Counted from the stretch's first letter, positions 20,546 to 28,645 are shown. The stretch: DNA of 64,000 nt from Alphaproteobacteria bacterium (GCA_016869595.1 VGDT01000001.1:186001-250000), one strand, 5' to 3'. Program-made: numbers and translations. The notes: generated by a model from the sequence alone, not told the origin.

Positions 20546-21541
20546 TTGCTATCTTCCGCGCGGGCTTTAGGGGAGGGTTGCGCCATTCGCTCGGATTCTC
20601 GCCGACTCGCGTCGCGCGCGCCCTGCGCAGCGCTTCCTGTAGGCGCGGCTGCGCCAGCAGTTCAGCAGACGATTGCCCGGAGCGTTAGAATCGCCGGCCA
20701 GGGCGTGCACGGCGGTCGTTGCGTCAACCTAACGCTCGCGCCATGCGGCGCTGACGTCGGGATTATTTTCAGCGTCGCGGGAGCTGAAATCGAAGCGCAT
20801 TGGTCCTGCGTCGACGCATCGAAATTGCGCACGCGGCTCGCGGGTGATGGCGCCAGCGTGTCGACGGTCGAGCATCTGATGGCCGCGCTGGCGGCGCTTG
20901 GCGTCGACAATGCGCTTGTTGCGCTCGACGGCGACGAAGTTCCGGCGTTGGATGGGTCGGCGCGCGACTTCGTCTCGGCGATTGAGGAGGCTGGCGTCGT
21001 CGCGCTTCCTGCGCCGCGACGCGCATTGCGCGTCATAAAGTCGGTGCGCGTATCTGACGGCGCTGGGTGGGCGGAGCTTAGTTCGGCGGACGCCGGCCTC
21101 CATCTCGATGTTGAAATCGCTTTCCCAGCTCCGGTCGGCCGCCAGCGTCTGGCGCTGGACCTGACGACCGAAACCTTTCGGCGTGAGCTGGCCGGCGCGC
21201 GTAGTTTCGGATTTCTGCGCGACGCGGAGCGGCTTTGGCGGGAAGGTCTCGCGCTGGGCGCCAATCTCGATAACACCCTCGTTTTTGATGAGCGCGCCGC
21301 GATCAATCCTCATGGATTACGATTCGCCGACGAATGCGTGCGTCATAAGATGCTGGACGTCGTGGGCGATCTCGCGCTGGCTGGAGCGCCGATCATTGGG
21401 GCTTTCCGTTCCTATCGCGGCGGGCATGGCCTCAATATCGCCCTGCTCGAAGCTGCAGCGCGATCCGGCGCCCTGGCGCCTGAATTCGACGGCGCGGGCA
21501 AGGGAAGCGCAACGGGGGTGGGCCGAAGCCCGTCGCCATAA
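20546..21541 (+). CDS. lpxC: UDP-3-O-acyl-N-acetylglucosamine deacetylase LpxC (start uncertain)
   Basis: Zinc deacetylase that commits UDP-GlcNAc to lipid A. Visible family features: QTIARSVRIAGQGVHGG start, STVEHLMAAL with catalytic Glu and zinc His, RHKMLDVVGDL with zinc His and Asp, and GGHGLN with the catalytic His. The frame contains no ATG or GTG before the conserved core. The only standard start is TTG 20546, which lacks a close ribosome site. AGGGGAGGG at 20569-20577 instead points to an ATT at 20585 with 7-base spacing, giving about 318 residues. I list the longest frame (331 residues) and leave the start open. Confidence 0.9.
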   Translation: MLSSARALGEGCAIRSDSRRLASRAPCAALPVGAAAPAVQQTIARSVRIAGQGVHGGRCVNLTLAPCGADVGIIFSVAGAEIEAHWSCVDASKLRTRLAGDGASVSTVEHLMAALAALGVDNALVALDGDEVPALDGSARDFVSAIEEAGVVALPAPRRALRVIKSVRVSDGAGWAELSSADAGLHLDVEIAFPAPVGRQRLALDLTTETFRRELAGARSFGFLRDAERLWREGLALGANLDNTLVFDERAAINPHGLRFADECVRHKMLDVVGDLALAGAPIIGAFRSYRGGHGLNIALLEAAARSGALAPEFDGAGKGSATGVGRSPSP

Positions 21542-21607
21542 TCTCGCCAGATGAAGGTTCTTCTTTCAGCCGACCGCAAAAAGGCGCGGCGCGCCGCCGC
21601 GCCCTTC

Positions 21608-21656
21608 GAGCAGGTTTTCGAAAAAGTTGACAGACTTTTTCGATGAGAACCTGCTC
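21608..21656. repeat. Inverted repeat with two nested stems, downstream of lpxC
   Basis: GAGCAGGTT (21608-21616) pairs with AACCTGCTC (21648-21656), and inside it TCGAAAAAGT (21618-21627) pairs with ACTTTTTCGA (21634-21643) around a TGACAG loop. The following bases TTTTGAGCGATTCC and ATCGATCATATG look like the continuation of a dispersed element that I recall from methylotrophic Rhizobiales. It may also act as a transcription barrier between lpxC and bamD. Confidence 0.65.
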
Positions 21657-21817
21657 CAACGTTTTGATTTTGAGCGATTCCTTATCGATCATATGTTCCA
21701 TGTGATCGGGAGGCGCTCTAGGCGCAGGGCAGGGGGCCCTTGCAGCGGGATTTGGCTAGTTGAGCTTGAAAAGCGTCCGACGCGCTGGCGTCGCATGGCG
21801 CTGCAATGGGGCAACAA

Positions 21818-22702
21818 ATGACGGTTTTCGCTCGTTCATTCGGTTTTTTGGCTTTGGCGTCGGCCTTATCGATCGGCGCTTCTCCGGCTCGCGCCGACCT
21901 TATGGACCAGGTCACCAGCGGATTCGGCCTTTTTGGCGGGGGCGGCACGAAATATCAGACCGAGATTACGCCCGATATTCCCGCGGACGACCTTTACAAT
22001 GCTGGCTTGGCGAAGCTGAAGGCGAGGGATTACGAGGGCGCGACGAAGAAATTTGGCGAATTGGAGAAGCGCTATCCATCATCGGACTGGGCGCGCAAGG
22101 GTCTGCTAATGGTGACTTTCACTCAGTATGAGCATCCCAAATACGACGACGCCGTGCAGTCGGCGCAGCGCTATATCGGCCTTTATCCGAATTCGCCTGA
22201 CACGCCTTACGTTTACTACCTGGCGGCGATGTCCTTCTACAATCAGGTGCCGGACGTCATGCGCGATCAGCAATCGGCTGAGAAGGCGCTGGAGATTTTC
22301 GCGCAGCTCATTCAAAAATTTCCGAAATCTGAATATGTGAACGACGCCAAATACAAGATGCAGGTGACGCGCGACCAGCTCGCCGCCAAGGAGATGAACG
22401 TCGGGCGCTTTTATCTCACCCGCAAGAATTACCCTGCCGCGATCAACCGTTTCCACGACGTTCTCGGCAAATATCAGACGACGCGCCACACTGAGGAGGC
22501 GCTCTATCGGCTTACCGAAGCCTATCTCGCCATGGGCGTGACCAACGAGGCGCAGACGGCCGCCGCTATCCTGGGCCACAACTACCCGGACTCGCAGTGG
22601 TACAAGGACGCTCACGCTTTGCTAAGGAGTGACGGTCTGGAGCCGCACGAACACACCGATTCTTGGCTCTCCAAGGTCGGCAAGACGCTGCACGCAATCT
22701 AG
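21818..22702 (+). CDS. bamD: Outer membrane assembly protein BamD (ComL)
   Basis: TPR-type component of the BAM complex that inserts beta-barrel proteins. After a signal peptide (~1-26, ending PARA) the ~294-residue protein has DDLYNAGLAKLKARDYEGATKKFGELEKRYPSSDWA. Several TPR-like helical pairs follow, among them the family segment NSPDTPYVYYLAAMSFYNQVPDVMRDQ and NVGRFYLTRKNYPAAINRF. Most BamD proteins are lipoproteins, but no cysteine follows the hydrophobic segment here. ATG 21818 is used because GGGG lies eight bases upstream; ATG 21806 adds four residues. It is followed by a convergent esterase. Confidence 0.93.
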   Translation: MTVFARSFGFLALASALSIGASPARADLMDQVTSGFGLFGGGGTKYQTEITPDIPADDLYNAGLAKLKARDYEGATKKFGELEKRYPSSDWARKGLLMVTFTQYEHPKYDDAVQSAQRYIGLYPNSPDTPYVYYLAAMSFYNQVPDVMRDQQSAEKALEIFAQLIQKFPKSEYVNDAKYKMQVTRDQLAAKEMNVGRFYLTRKNYPAAINRFHDVLGKYQTTRHTEEALYRLTEAYLAMGVTNEAQTAAAILGHNYPDSQWYKDAHALLRSDGLEPHEHTDSWLSKVGKTLHAI

Positions 22703-23598
22703 CTGTCTGTCGCCGAAAAGCGCGCCTGCATAAATGCGCCGGCATGCGCGAGCGCGCGCCTACCTTCCTCAAGACGCGCATTCCATAAGTGCCACGCGTG
22801 AATCATGCGCGGCCAAATCTCCAATGTGACGGAGACGTCGGCCGCGCCCGCGGCCGCTGCGAGTCGCGTCGAATCGGCGAGCAACGTTTCATTCGAGCCC
22901 ACTTGGATGATGAGCGGCGGCAAGCCGCTTAAATCGCCGAAGAGCGGAGAAACGCGCGGATCGCGGCGATCGACTCCTTGCGGCGCATAGGCCTGTGCAA
23001 GTTCCTCGAGGTAGGATCTATGCAGCAGCGGGTCGACGCTGTCCTTCGTCGTCAGCGTTTCGCCAGAGAGCGTGAGATCGGTCCACGGCGAAACGAGCCA
23101 GGCGCAGGCCGGAAGCGCCTCATTGAGGTCGCGCAGTCGCATGAGCAAGGCAAGCGTCAGCCCGCCGCCGGCGCTGTCGCCGCCCACAGCGATCTGTTTC
23201 GCGGGATAGCCTTGCTCGCGCAGAAATCGCCAAGCCGTAAGCGCATCGTCATAGGCGGCGGGAAATGGATGTTCGGGCGCCAGTCTGAAGTCGACGGCAA
23301 GCGCGCGGGCGCGCGCGGCGCGTCCGGCCTCGGTCGCCATCCGGCGATGGCTGACGATCGAGCCTGAGCAATAGCCGCCGCCGTGAAAAAAGAGGAGCGC
23401 CCGCGACGGGTCGCTTTCCGGCGCAAGAGACGATTCGCCGGGCATGCCGTCGATCGAAACCGATTCGAACGAAATATCCGGCGCGGCCGGCCAAGCGGCG
23501 CCGACCTCCTCGATCCGGGCGCGCCGCGCCGGCCATCCGACCGGTCTCGGCTTTGTGCTCAGCAGGGCGCGGATATCGTCAATGCCGAGATCGGCCAC
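22699..23598 (-). CDS. Alpha/beta hydrolase, hormone-sensitive-lipase type esterase
   Basis: Predicted carboxylic ester hydrolase of ~299 residues. The oxyanion motif FFHGGGYCSGS, the nucleophile elbow GGDSAGGGL, a downstream acidic region and the catalytic His in PRMIHAWHLW form the HSL-family layout; DFRLAPEHPFPAAYDDA is also typical. The natural substrate is not deducible. Reading is open to 23727, but that would run into the repeat at 23695-23810. GTG 23598 has GGAG six bases upstream and gives the normal length. The stop overlaps the end of bamD by four bases on the other strand. Confidence 0.88.
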   Translation of the reverse strand: MADLGIDDIRALLSTKPRPVGWPARRARIEEVGAAWPAAPDISFESVSIDGMPGESSLAPESDPSRALLFFHGGGYCSGSIVSHRRMATEAGRAARARALAVDFRLAPEHPFPAAYDDALTAWRFLREQGYPAKQIAVGGDSAGGGLTLALLMRLRDLNEALPACAWLVSPWTDLTLSGETLTTKDSVDPLLHRSYLEELAQAYAPQGVDRRDPRVSPLFGDLSGLPPLIIQVGSNETLLADSTRLAAAAGAADVSVTLEIWPRMIHAWHLWNARLEEGRRALAHAGAFMQARFSATDS

Positions 23599-23694
23599 GA
23601 AAATCTCCGTTTGGAAAAGGTCGCTCACGACTATAATCGCGCAGCGTCCATGCGTCGCGGCCGTGGATTCGTCGCCTGTACACGCCAGGAACGC

Positions 23695-23810
23695 TAGATC
23701 ACGCTGCATTTGGGCGGAATCGCCCAAATGCAGATAACGTGATCGATTCCAAAAATTTGGAGCGCGCTCTACGCGAAAAACCGGTTCCCACTTTTTCGCA
23801 GCGCGCTCTT
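23695..23810 (+). repeat. 116-bp composite hairpin repeat, copy A (before recN)
   Basis: Outer GATCACG (23697-23703) pairs with CGTGATC (23738-23744). The inner CTGCATTTGGGCG (23704-23716) pairs perfectly with CGCCCAAATGCAG (23721-23733). Then follow ATTTGGAGCGCGCTCT and a second palindrome, GCGAAAAA (23773-23780) with TTTTTCGC (23792-23799), flanked by GCGCGCT motifs. A second copy of equal length lies inverted at 57827-57942. The 3' edge is 12 bases before the recN start. Confidence 0.9.
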
Positions 23811-23822
23811 GAGCAAGGCCTC

Positions 23823-25502
23823 ATGCTGATTCGTCTTTCTATTCGCGACATCGTGCTGATCGACGCGCTCGACCTCGAGTTCGCGTCGGGTCTGACGACG
23901 TTGACCGGAGAGACCGGCGCGGGAAAGTCGATCTTGCTCGACGCCTTCGTACTGGCGCTTGGCGGGCGCGGCGACGCGTCTCTCGTTCGCGCCGGCTCCG
24001 AACAGGGACAGGTGACGGCGGTCTTCGATACGCCTTCGGACCATCCCGCGCATCTCGCCGCTCGCGAATTTGGGCTGACGAGCGAGGACGAGCTGGTATT
24101 GCGCCGCGTGCAGGCGGCGGACGGCCGCACTCGCGCTTTTGTGAATGATCAGCCGGCGACGGCGCAGGCGCTGCGCGCCATCGGGCGCGAGCTTGTCGAG
24201 ATTCACTGTCAGCATGACGAACGCGCGCTCGTCGATCCAAGCGCGCATCGCGCGCTTGTCGACGCACATGGGGGTCTGGTTGCGCAAGCGAATGACGTTC
24301 GCGCGCGTTACGGGGCATGGCAGGCGGCGCGCCGCGCGCTCGCGGAAGAAGAAGAGCGCGTCGCCAAGGCGCGCGCCGACGCCGAATATCTGCGCCATGC
24401 GCACGCCGAGCTTGCGGAGCTTGCGCCGCAGACGGGCGAGGAAGAAGCGCTTTCCGAACGGCGACTCTTCATGCAGCGCGCCGAAAAGGTCGCTGCGGAT
24501 ATTTCCGACGCGCTCGCCGCTTTTTCGAATGATGGATCTCCCGCGCGAGAAATCGCCCAGTCGGCGCGCCGCTTGGAGCGGCGTTTGACGCAGGCGCCGC
24601 AATTGTTGGACGCGCCTGCGCGGGCGCTGACGCAAGCGGTCGACGCGCTGGGTCTTGCCGAAGAGGCGCTTGAACGGGCGCTCGCCGAAACGAAATTCGA
24701 TCCGGCGGAATTGGAGCGCGTCGAGGAGCGGCTGTTCGCGCTGCGTGGCGTCGCTCGCAAGCATCAGGTTGCAGTCGCCGATCTGACGAAGCTCGCCGAG
24801 AAATTCGCCGACGATCTCGCGGCGCTCGATGCTTCCGAAGCGCGGCTGGTCGCGTTGGAGCGTGCGCTCGCGGACGCCAAGCGGTCTTACGACGAAGCGG
24901 CCTCAGCGCTCTCGCTTGCGCGCAAGGCGGCCGCCGAAAAACTCGATGCGCTGGTCGACGCGGAATTAAAGCCGTTGCGGCTTGAAGGCGCCCATTTTTC
25001 GACGCAGGTGACGAGCGATCCGGAGTCCGCAGGGCCGGAAGGGATCGATCGCGTCGAATTTTGGGTGCAGACCAATCCGGGGTCTCGTCCAGGGCCGCTG
25101 ACGAAGGTCGCGTCCGGCGGCGAACTCGCGCGCTTCATGCTGGCGTTGAAGGTCGTGCTCGCCGATCGCGGCTCGGCGCCCACGCTGGTTTTTGACGAGA
25201 TCGACACAGGCGTCGGCGGCGCGGTGGCCGACGCCATCGGCCAGAGGCTGGCGCGTCTCGCCGCGCGCGCGCAGGTGCTCGCCGTCACCCATGCGCCGCA
25301 GGTCGCTGCGCGCGCCGGCCAGCATCTGCGCATCAGCAAGGGCGCCCCGGCGAAGCCCGGCAAAGAGAAGCGCGTCGCGACCAGCGTCGCCGTGCTCGCG
25401 GAGGGCGAGCGGCGCGAGGAGATCGCCCGCATGTTGTCGGGCGCCGCCATCACCGAAGAGGCGCGCGCCGCGGCGGCGCGATTGCTGGAAGGGGCAGGGT
25501 AG
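23823..25502 (+). CDS. recN: DNA repair protein RecN
   Basis: SMC-like ATPase acting in double-strand break repair. The 559-residue protein begins MLIRLSIRDIVLIDALDLEF and has Walker A GETGAGKSILLDAF. A long Glu/Ala/Arg-rich coiled coil spans ~150-370. The C-terminal half carries the ABC signature VASGGELARFMLALK and the Walker B VFDEIDTGVGG with HAPQVAARA. The frame is open back to 23739, but those 28 codons are repeat sequence. ATG 23823, after AGCAAGG, is the true start. Order ftsZ-lpxC-bamD-recN is conserved in Rhizobiales. Confidence 0.96.
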   Translation: MLIRLSIRDIVLIDALDLEFASGLTTLTGETGAGKSILLDAFVLALGGRGDASLVRAGSEQGQVTAVFDTPSDHPAHLAAREFGLTSEDELVLRRVQAADGRTRAFVNDQPATAQALRAIGRELVEIHCQHDERALVDPSAHRALVDAHGGLVAQANDVRARYGAWQAARRALAEEEERVAKARADAEYLRHAHAELAELAPQTGEEEALSERRLFMQRAEKVAADISDALAAFSNDGSPAREIAQSARRLERRLTQAPQLLDAPARALTQAVDALGLAEEALERALAETKFDPAELERVEERLFALRGVARKHQVAVADLTKLAEKFADDLAALDASEARLVALERALADAKRSYDEAASALSLARKAAAEKLDALVDAELKPLRLEGAHFSTQVTSDPESAGPEGIDRVEFWVQTNPGSRPGPLTKVASGGELARFMLALKVVLADRGSAPTLVFDEIDTGVGGAVADAIGQRLARLAARAQVLAVTHAPQVAARAGQHLRISKGAPAKPGKEKRVATSVAVLAEGERREEIARMLSGAAITEEARAAAARLLEGAG

Positions 25503-25819
25503 ATGGCCACCTTTCGGTGTGTCTCCGTTCGAATTCCGCCTTTAGCGGGAAGCGGAAATTTTTGGCTGGCAGGCGGGATGGCCGCTTCGCGCCAGAAGCG
25601 GCCATGTGCAAAGAAGGATGGAGCCCGCCCCACCGCTAAATTCTTCCGCGATGTAAGCGATCGCCACAAAGCCAAAGACGCTCATCGAGGGCGGGCGGCT
25701 GCCTACTTGCGCGCCCTTACGGGCGGGAACAAGCAAAGCGGGGCTTGCGTTATAAGGGTGGGCGTTGGGGTTTTGTCCAACAAGGGCCTGGCTGAGCCGG
25801 GCCCGAGGGAGTTCTTCCA
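25503..25819. other. Non-coding gap between recN and the Gly/Tyr-rich protein
   Basis: No convincing gene. It contains a perfect 11-bp stem hairpin (listed separately) and, near 25750, a TATAAG that could be a -10 element for the downstream secreted protein. Open frames on both strands lack family features and ribosome sites. Confidence 0.5.
25578..25605. repeat. Perfect 11-bp hairpin after recN
   Basis: ATGGCCGCTTC (25578-25588) pairs with GAAGCGGCCAT (25595-25605) around GCGCCA. No T-run follows in either direction, so it is not a standard intrinsic terminator. Confidence 0.6.
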
Positions 25820-26209
25820 ATGACGAACTCACGCAAGATAATGACTGCGGCGCTCGCCGCCACGATGGCGATTACTATGCTGTCAATTTCGACCCCAGCT
25901 TCCGCATGGGGCCGCTGTGGCGGCGATTGGGGGTACCGCCAATGGGGCTACGACGGCATGGCGCTCGGCGCGCCGACGAGTTACCCGCCTAGCTACGGCT
26001 ATTACGGCTCTGCTTATCCATCGGGATACGGCTATTACGGCTCTGCGAATGTCGGTTATTACGGCGCAGCCTCTCCCACGCCTGTCGCAACTGAGGGATA
26101 TTATTGCGCGACCCCCGTAAAGACCTGCTTGCTCAGTGAGCCAGGATGGCTCGGGACTGGTTGTTCCTGCAAAGTGTCGTGCGGCCGTGCACGGGGGATA
26201 GTTGAATAG
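25820..26209 (+). CDS. Secreted Gly/Tyr/Ser-rich small protein
   Basis: A 129-residue protein I cannot assign to a family. A clear signal peptide (~1-29, hydrophobic core AALAATMAITMLSI, cleavage after PASA) leads into a low-complexity middle with GYYGS repeats (SYGYYGSAYPSGYGYYGSA). The C-terminal part holds five cysteines (YYCATPVKTC, GCSCKVSC), suggesting disulfides in the periplasm or outside. GGGAG eight bases before the ATG supports expression. A hairpin follows the stop. Confidence 0.7.
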   Translation: MTNSRKIMTAALAATMAITMLSISTPASAWGRCGGDWGYRQWGYDGMALGAPTSYPPSYGYYGSAYPSGYGYYGSANVGYYGAASPTPVATEGYYCATPVKTCLLSEPGWLGTGCSCKVSCGRARGIVE

Positions 26210-26226
26210 AGCGTAGCAAAGAAGCT

Positions 26227-26251
26227 GCGGCCGAGATAAGCAATCGGCCGC
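26227..26251 (+). terminator. Possible terminator hairpin after the Gly/Tyr-rich gene
   Basis: GCGGCCGA (26227-26234) and TCGGCCGC (26244-26251) pair around a nine-base loop, 18 bases after the stop codon. The tail GGTGTTTCGTT is only partly T-rich, so termination strength is uncertain. Confidence 0.4.
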
Positions 26252-26364
26252 GGTGTTTCGTTACAATATGAGCGCGACGCGTGCGATCGTCACCCTTGCG
26301 TGATTGAACCACACGGCGCGCTAAAACGCGTAAGCAGCAACGCCATCCACATCATTCTGCTCTG

Positions 26365-26583
26365 GGTCAGAAGCGGCCCACCACGCTGCGTGATGATGCA
26401 GACTTATTCCGTCTGGAGGTCCAGCCTTCTGCGCGCAATGGACTACGACAATTGTCTCAAGTTGCGATCGATAAGCTCACGGTCGCGCCATCAGCGAAAA
26501 TTGGCGATGTGATCGGAGAAGCTGACGAAGCGCTGCTTTTGCGCCTAAACCGGGCGCTGGCGCTTTTTCTTGGCATCGTGTGA
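26365..26583 (+). pseudogene. 3' remnant of a MazF/PemK-family toxin gene
   Basis: The frame ending at TGA 26581-26583 reads RPTTLRDDADLFRLEVQPSA, then NGLRQLSQVAIDKLTVAPSA, KIGDVIGEADEALLLRLNRA and LALFLGIV. This matches the C-terminal two thirds of MazF-type endoribonuclease toxins: the NGLR-x-x-SQ-x-x-x-DK block and the RVNRALAVFLGI-like end. No start codon or MazF N-terminus (the GD/RP beta strands) exists in this frame; an in-frame TGA lies near 26303 and the intervening bases look shifted. No antitoxin gene is adjacent. It is read as a decayed toxin locus. Confidence 0.65.
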
Positions 26584-26633
26584 GACACTCGCTTCATTGC
26601 CTCCCGCCCGCTGCTGGCCTAAGAGAGAGCGCC

Positions 26634-27512
26634 ATGCAGGACGCGCCCTTGCTCAAGCCCGCCACGGACACGCTCGCCGAATTGCGCGGCGAGATCGACC
26701 GCATTGATCGCGACATGCATCGGCTCTTGATGCAGCGTGGCGAGATCATCGACCGCCTGATCGCCGCCAAGCGCGCGCAAGGCGGCGGCTGCGCCTTTCG
26801 GCCTGATCGCGAGGCGCAGATGATGCGGGCGTTGGTCGAACGTCACGAGGGGACCTTGCCGCTCGACGCCGTCGAGGGCGTATGGCGGGTCATCGTCTCG
26901 ACCTTCACCTATGTGCAGGCGAATTATTCGGTGCATGCCGACGACAGCGGCGGCGACGCCCAAATCCGCGACTCGGCCCGATTTCATTTCGGTTTCACCG
27001 TTCCCTATGTCGCGCATCACGGCGCCGGCGCGGTGATTGAAGCGGTCGCCGCTTCGACGGGCGACCTCGGGATATTGCGCGCGACTGGCGGACTCTCCGA
27101 CGGGGCGTGGTGGATGCGGCTGGTCGGCGAGGATGCACCAAAGATCATCGCGCGCCTGCCCTTCGTCGAGCGGCCTAACCATCCTGCGGGTCTGCCGGTG
27201 TTTGTCGTGGCGCGGCTCGCGCCTGACGCCATGGCCTATGGCGTGACGCTCTATGCGGTCGGCCTCACACGCTGGACTCACGCGTTGCCGGCCGCGTTTC
27301 AGACGCTCAAGGGCGAAATTCTCGCAAGCGCCCCGCATCCTGAAGGTCTGGCGTTGCTCGTCGCCGCAGCCAGCGACGCCGACGCGCAATCCTTCGCTAA
27401 GGCAATGGCCGAAGCAGGAGTGGAGGGCGCACGCGTCGACGTGATCGGCAGCCATGCGATGCGTTTCCAGCTCAATGACGCCCGCAGCGGCGTTTTCGTT
27501 CCCGGCGGTTGA
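26634..27512 (+). CDS. Chorismate mutase (AroQ-type) with long C-terminal domain
   Basis: The N-terminal ~90 residues form an all-helical AroQ domain: [31 protein letters not shown], then [16 protein letters not shown]. These contain the Arg, Lys and Glu positions used to convert chorismate to prephenate. The remaining ~190 residues ([16 protein letters not shown] onward) are not a recognised catalytic domain by eye. They might be a regulatory or degenerate prephenate-dehydratase-like part. Of 292 residues; ATG 26634 follows AGAGAGAG. The stop overlaps hisC, and tyrA follows, so the block supplies tyrosine precursors. Confidence 0.88.
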   Translation: MQDAPLLKPATDTLAELRGEIDRIDRDMHRLLMQRGEIIDRLIAAKRAQGGGCAFRPDREAQMMRALVERHEGTLPLDAVEGVWRVIVSTFTYVQANYSVHADDSGGDAQIRDSARFHFGFTVPYVAHHGAGAVIEAVAASTGDLGILRATGGLSDGAWWMRLVGEDAPKIIARLPFVERPNHPAGLPVFVVARLAPDAMAYGVTLYAVGLTRWTHALPAAFQTLKGEILASAPHPEGLALLVAAASDADAQSFAKAMAEAGVEGARVDVIGSHAMRFQLNDARSGVFVPGG

Positions 27513-28645
27513 TGATGACGCGGCCAACCCCTCGTCCAAGCGTTCTCGCGATCGACGCATATGTGCCGGGCAAAAGCGCCGCGCCGGGCGCAGCGCGCGT
27601 CTTCAAATTGTCGGCCAATGAGACGCCGCTCGGGCCTTCGCCGCGCGCGGTGGAGGCTCTTCGCGACATCGCGGACCATATCGCGATCTATCCTGAAGGC
27701 TCGTCGCGCGCCTTGCGCCAAGCGATCGGCGACCGCTATGGGCTGGACCCCAATCGGATCATCGCCGGCGCCGGCTCTGACGATATTCTGGAGCTGCTTG
27801 CGCTCGCTTATGTCGGACCGGGGGACGAGGGCGTCTACAGCCAGTATGGGTTCTTGGAGTACAAGATCGTCACCCTCGCCGCTGGGGGAACGCCCGTCGT
27901 CGCGCCCGAGACGAACTACACAGCAGAGGTTGATGCGCTTCTCGCTTGTGTGAGCGAGAGAACAAAGATCGTTTTTCTCGCCAATCCGAATAATCCGACC
28001 GGCACTTTCCTGCCCGCAAGCGAAGTGTCGCGGCTGGCGCGTTCGCTGCCCTCGCATGTGCTGCTCGTGCTCGACGCCGCCTACGCCGAATATGTTCTGC
28101 GCGAGGATTATGAAGCGGGCGTCGCGCTTGTCGATGCGCATGAAAATGTGGTGATGACCCGCACCTTCTCCAAGATATACGGCCTTGCCGGCCTGCGCGT
28201 CGGCTGGGCTTACGGGCCGGCGCATGTGATCGATGCGCTGAACCGTATCCGCTCGCCGTTCAACGTTTCGAGCGCGGGCTCGGTCGCGGCGATCGCCGCG
28301 CTGTCGGATCGCGCCCATCTCGACGCGGCGATCGCGCATAATGCGCGCTGGTTGCCGTGGCTCACCCGAGAAATTTCCGCGCTCGGCCTCAACGTTCTGC
28401 CAAGCGTCGCGAATTTCATCGCCATCCGCTTCCCCGAGACGCCGGGACTAACGGCCGCCGACGCCGACCGATTTCTTACGTCGCGCGGTCTGGTGCTGCG
28501 CGCTGTCGGCGCCTATGGCATGGGCGAGTTTCTGCGGCTCACTGTCAGCATAGAAGAGGCGAATGAACGCGTCGTTGAGGCGCTCTCTGAATTCATGCAG
28601 AACGCCCACGCGCGACACAACGCGCAAGTAGACGTTCATGGCTGA
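27512..28645 (+). CDS. hisC: Histidinol-phosphate / aromatic aminotransferase HisC
   Basis: PLP-dependent class I/II aminotransferase of 377 residues. Motifs: [51 protein letters not shown], and [17 protein letters not shown] with the PLP-binding Lys. The family interconverts imidazole-acetol phosphate and histidinol phosphate. Being between chorismate mutase and tyrA, it may serve prephenate or phenylpyruvate transamination instead or as well. ATG 27512 overlaps the preceding TGA; ATG 27515 is equally good. Ends eight bases inside tyrA. Confidence 0.92.
   Translation: MMTRPTPRPSVLAIDAYVPGKSAAPGAARVFKLSANETPLGPSPRAVEALRDIADHIAIYPEGSSRALRQAIGDRYGLDPNRIIAGAGSDDILELLALAYVGPGDEGVYSQYGFLEYKIVTLAAGGTPVVAPETNYTAEVDALLACVSERTKIVFLANPNNPTGTFLPASEVSRLARSLPSHVLLVLDAAYAEYVLREDYEAGVALVDAHENVVMTRTFSKIYGLAGLRVGWAYGPAHVIDALNRIRSPFNVSSAGSVAAIAALSDRAHLDAAIAHNARWLPWLTREISALGLNVLPSVANFIAIRFPETPGLTAADADRFLTSRGLVLRAVGAYGMGEFLRLTVSIEEANERVVEALSEFMQNAHARHNAQVDVHG

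Noticed and set aside
25503-25823. 106-codon frame following recN
   Set aside because: Starts at the recN stop, has no ribosome site or family pattern, and crosses a hairpin.
25980-26070. Short tandem repeats that could look like a CRISPR or minisatellite
   Set aside because: They are in-frame codon repeats for GYYGS in a secreted protein, with no regular spacers.
26300-26512. 70-codon frame in the MazF remnant region
   Set aside because: Out of frame with the MazF-like tail and without any motif; probably the result of decay.
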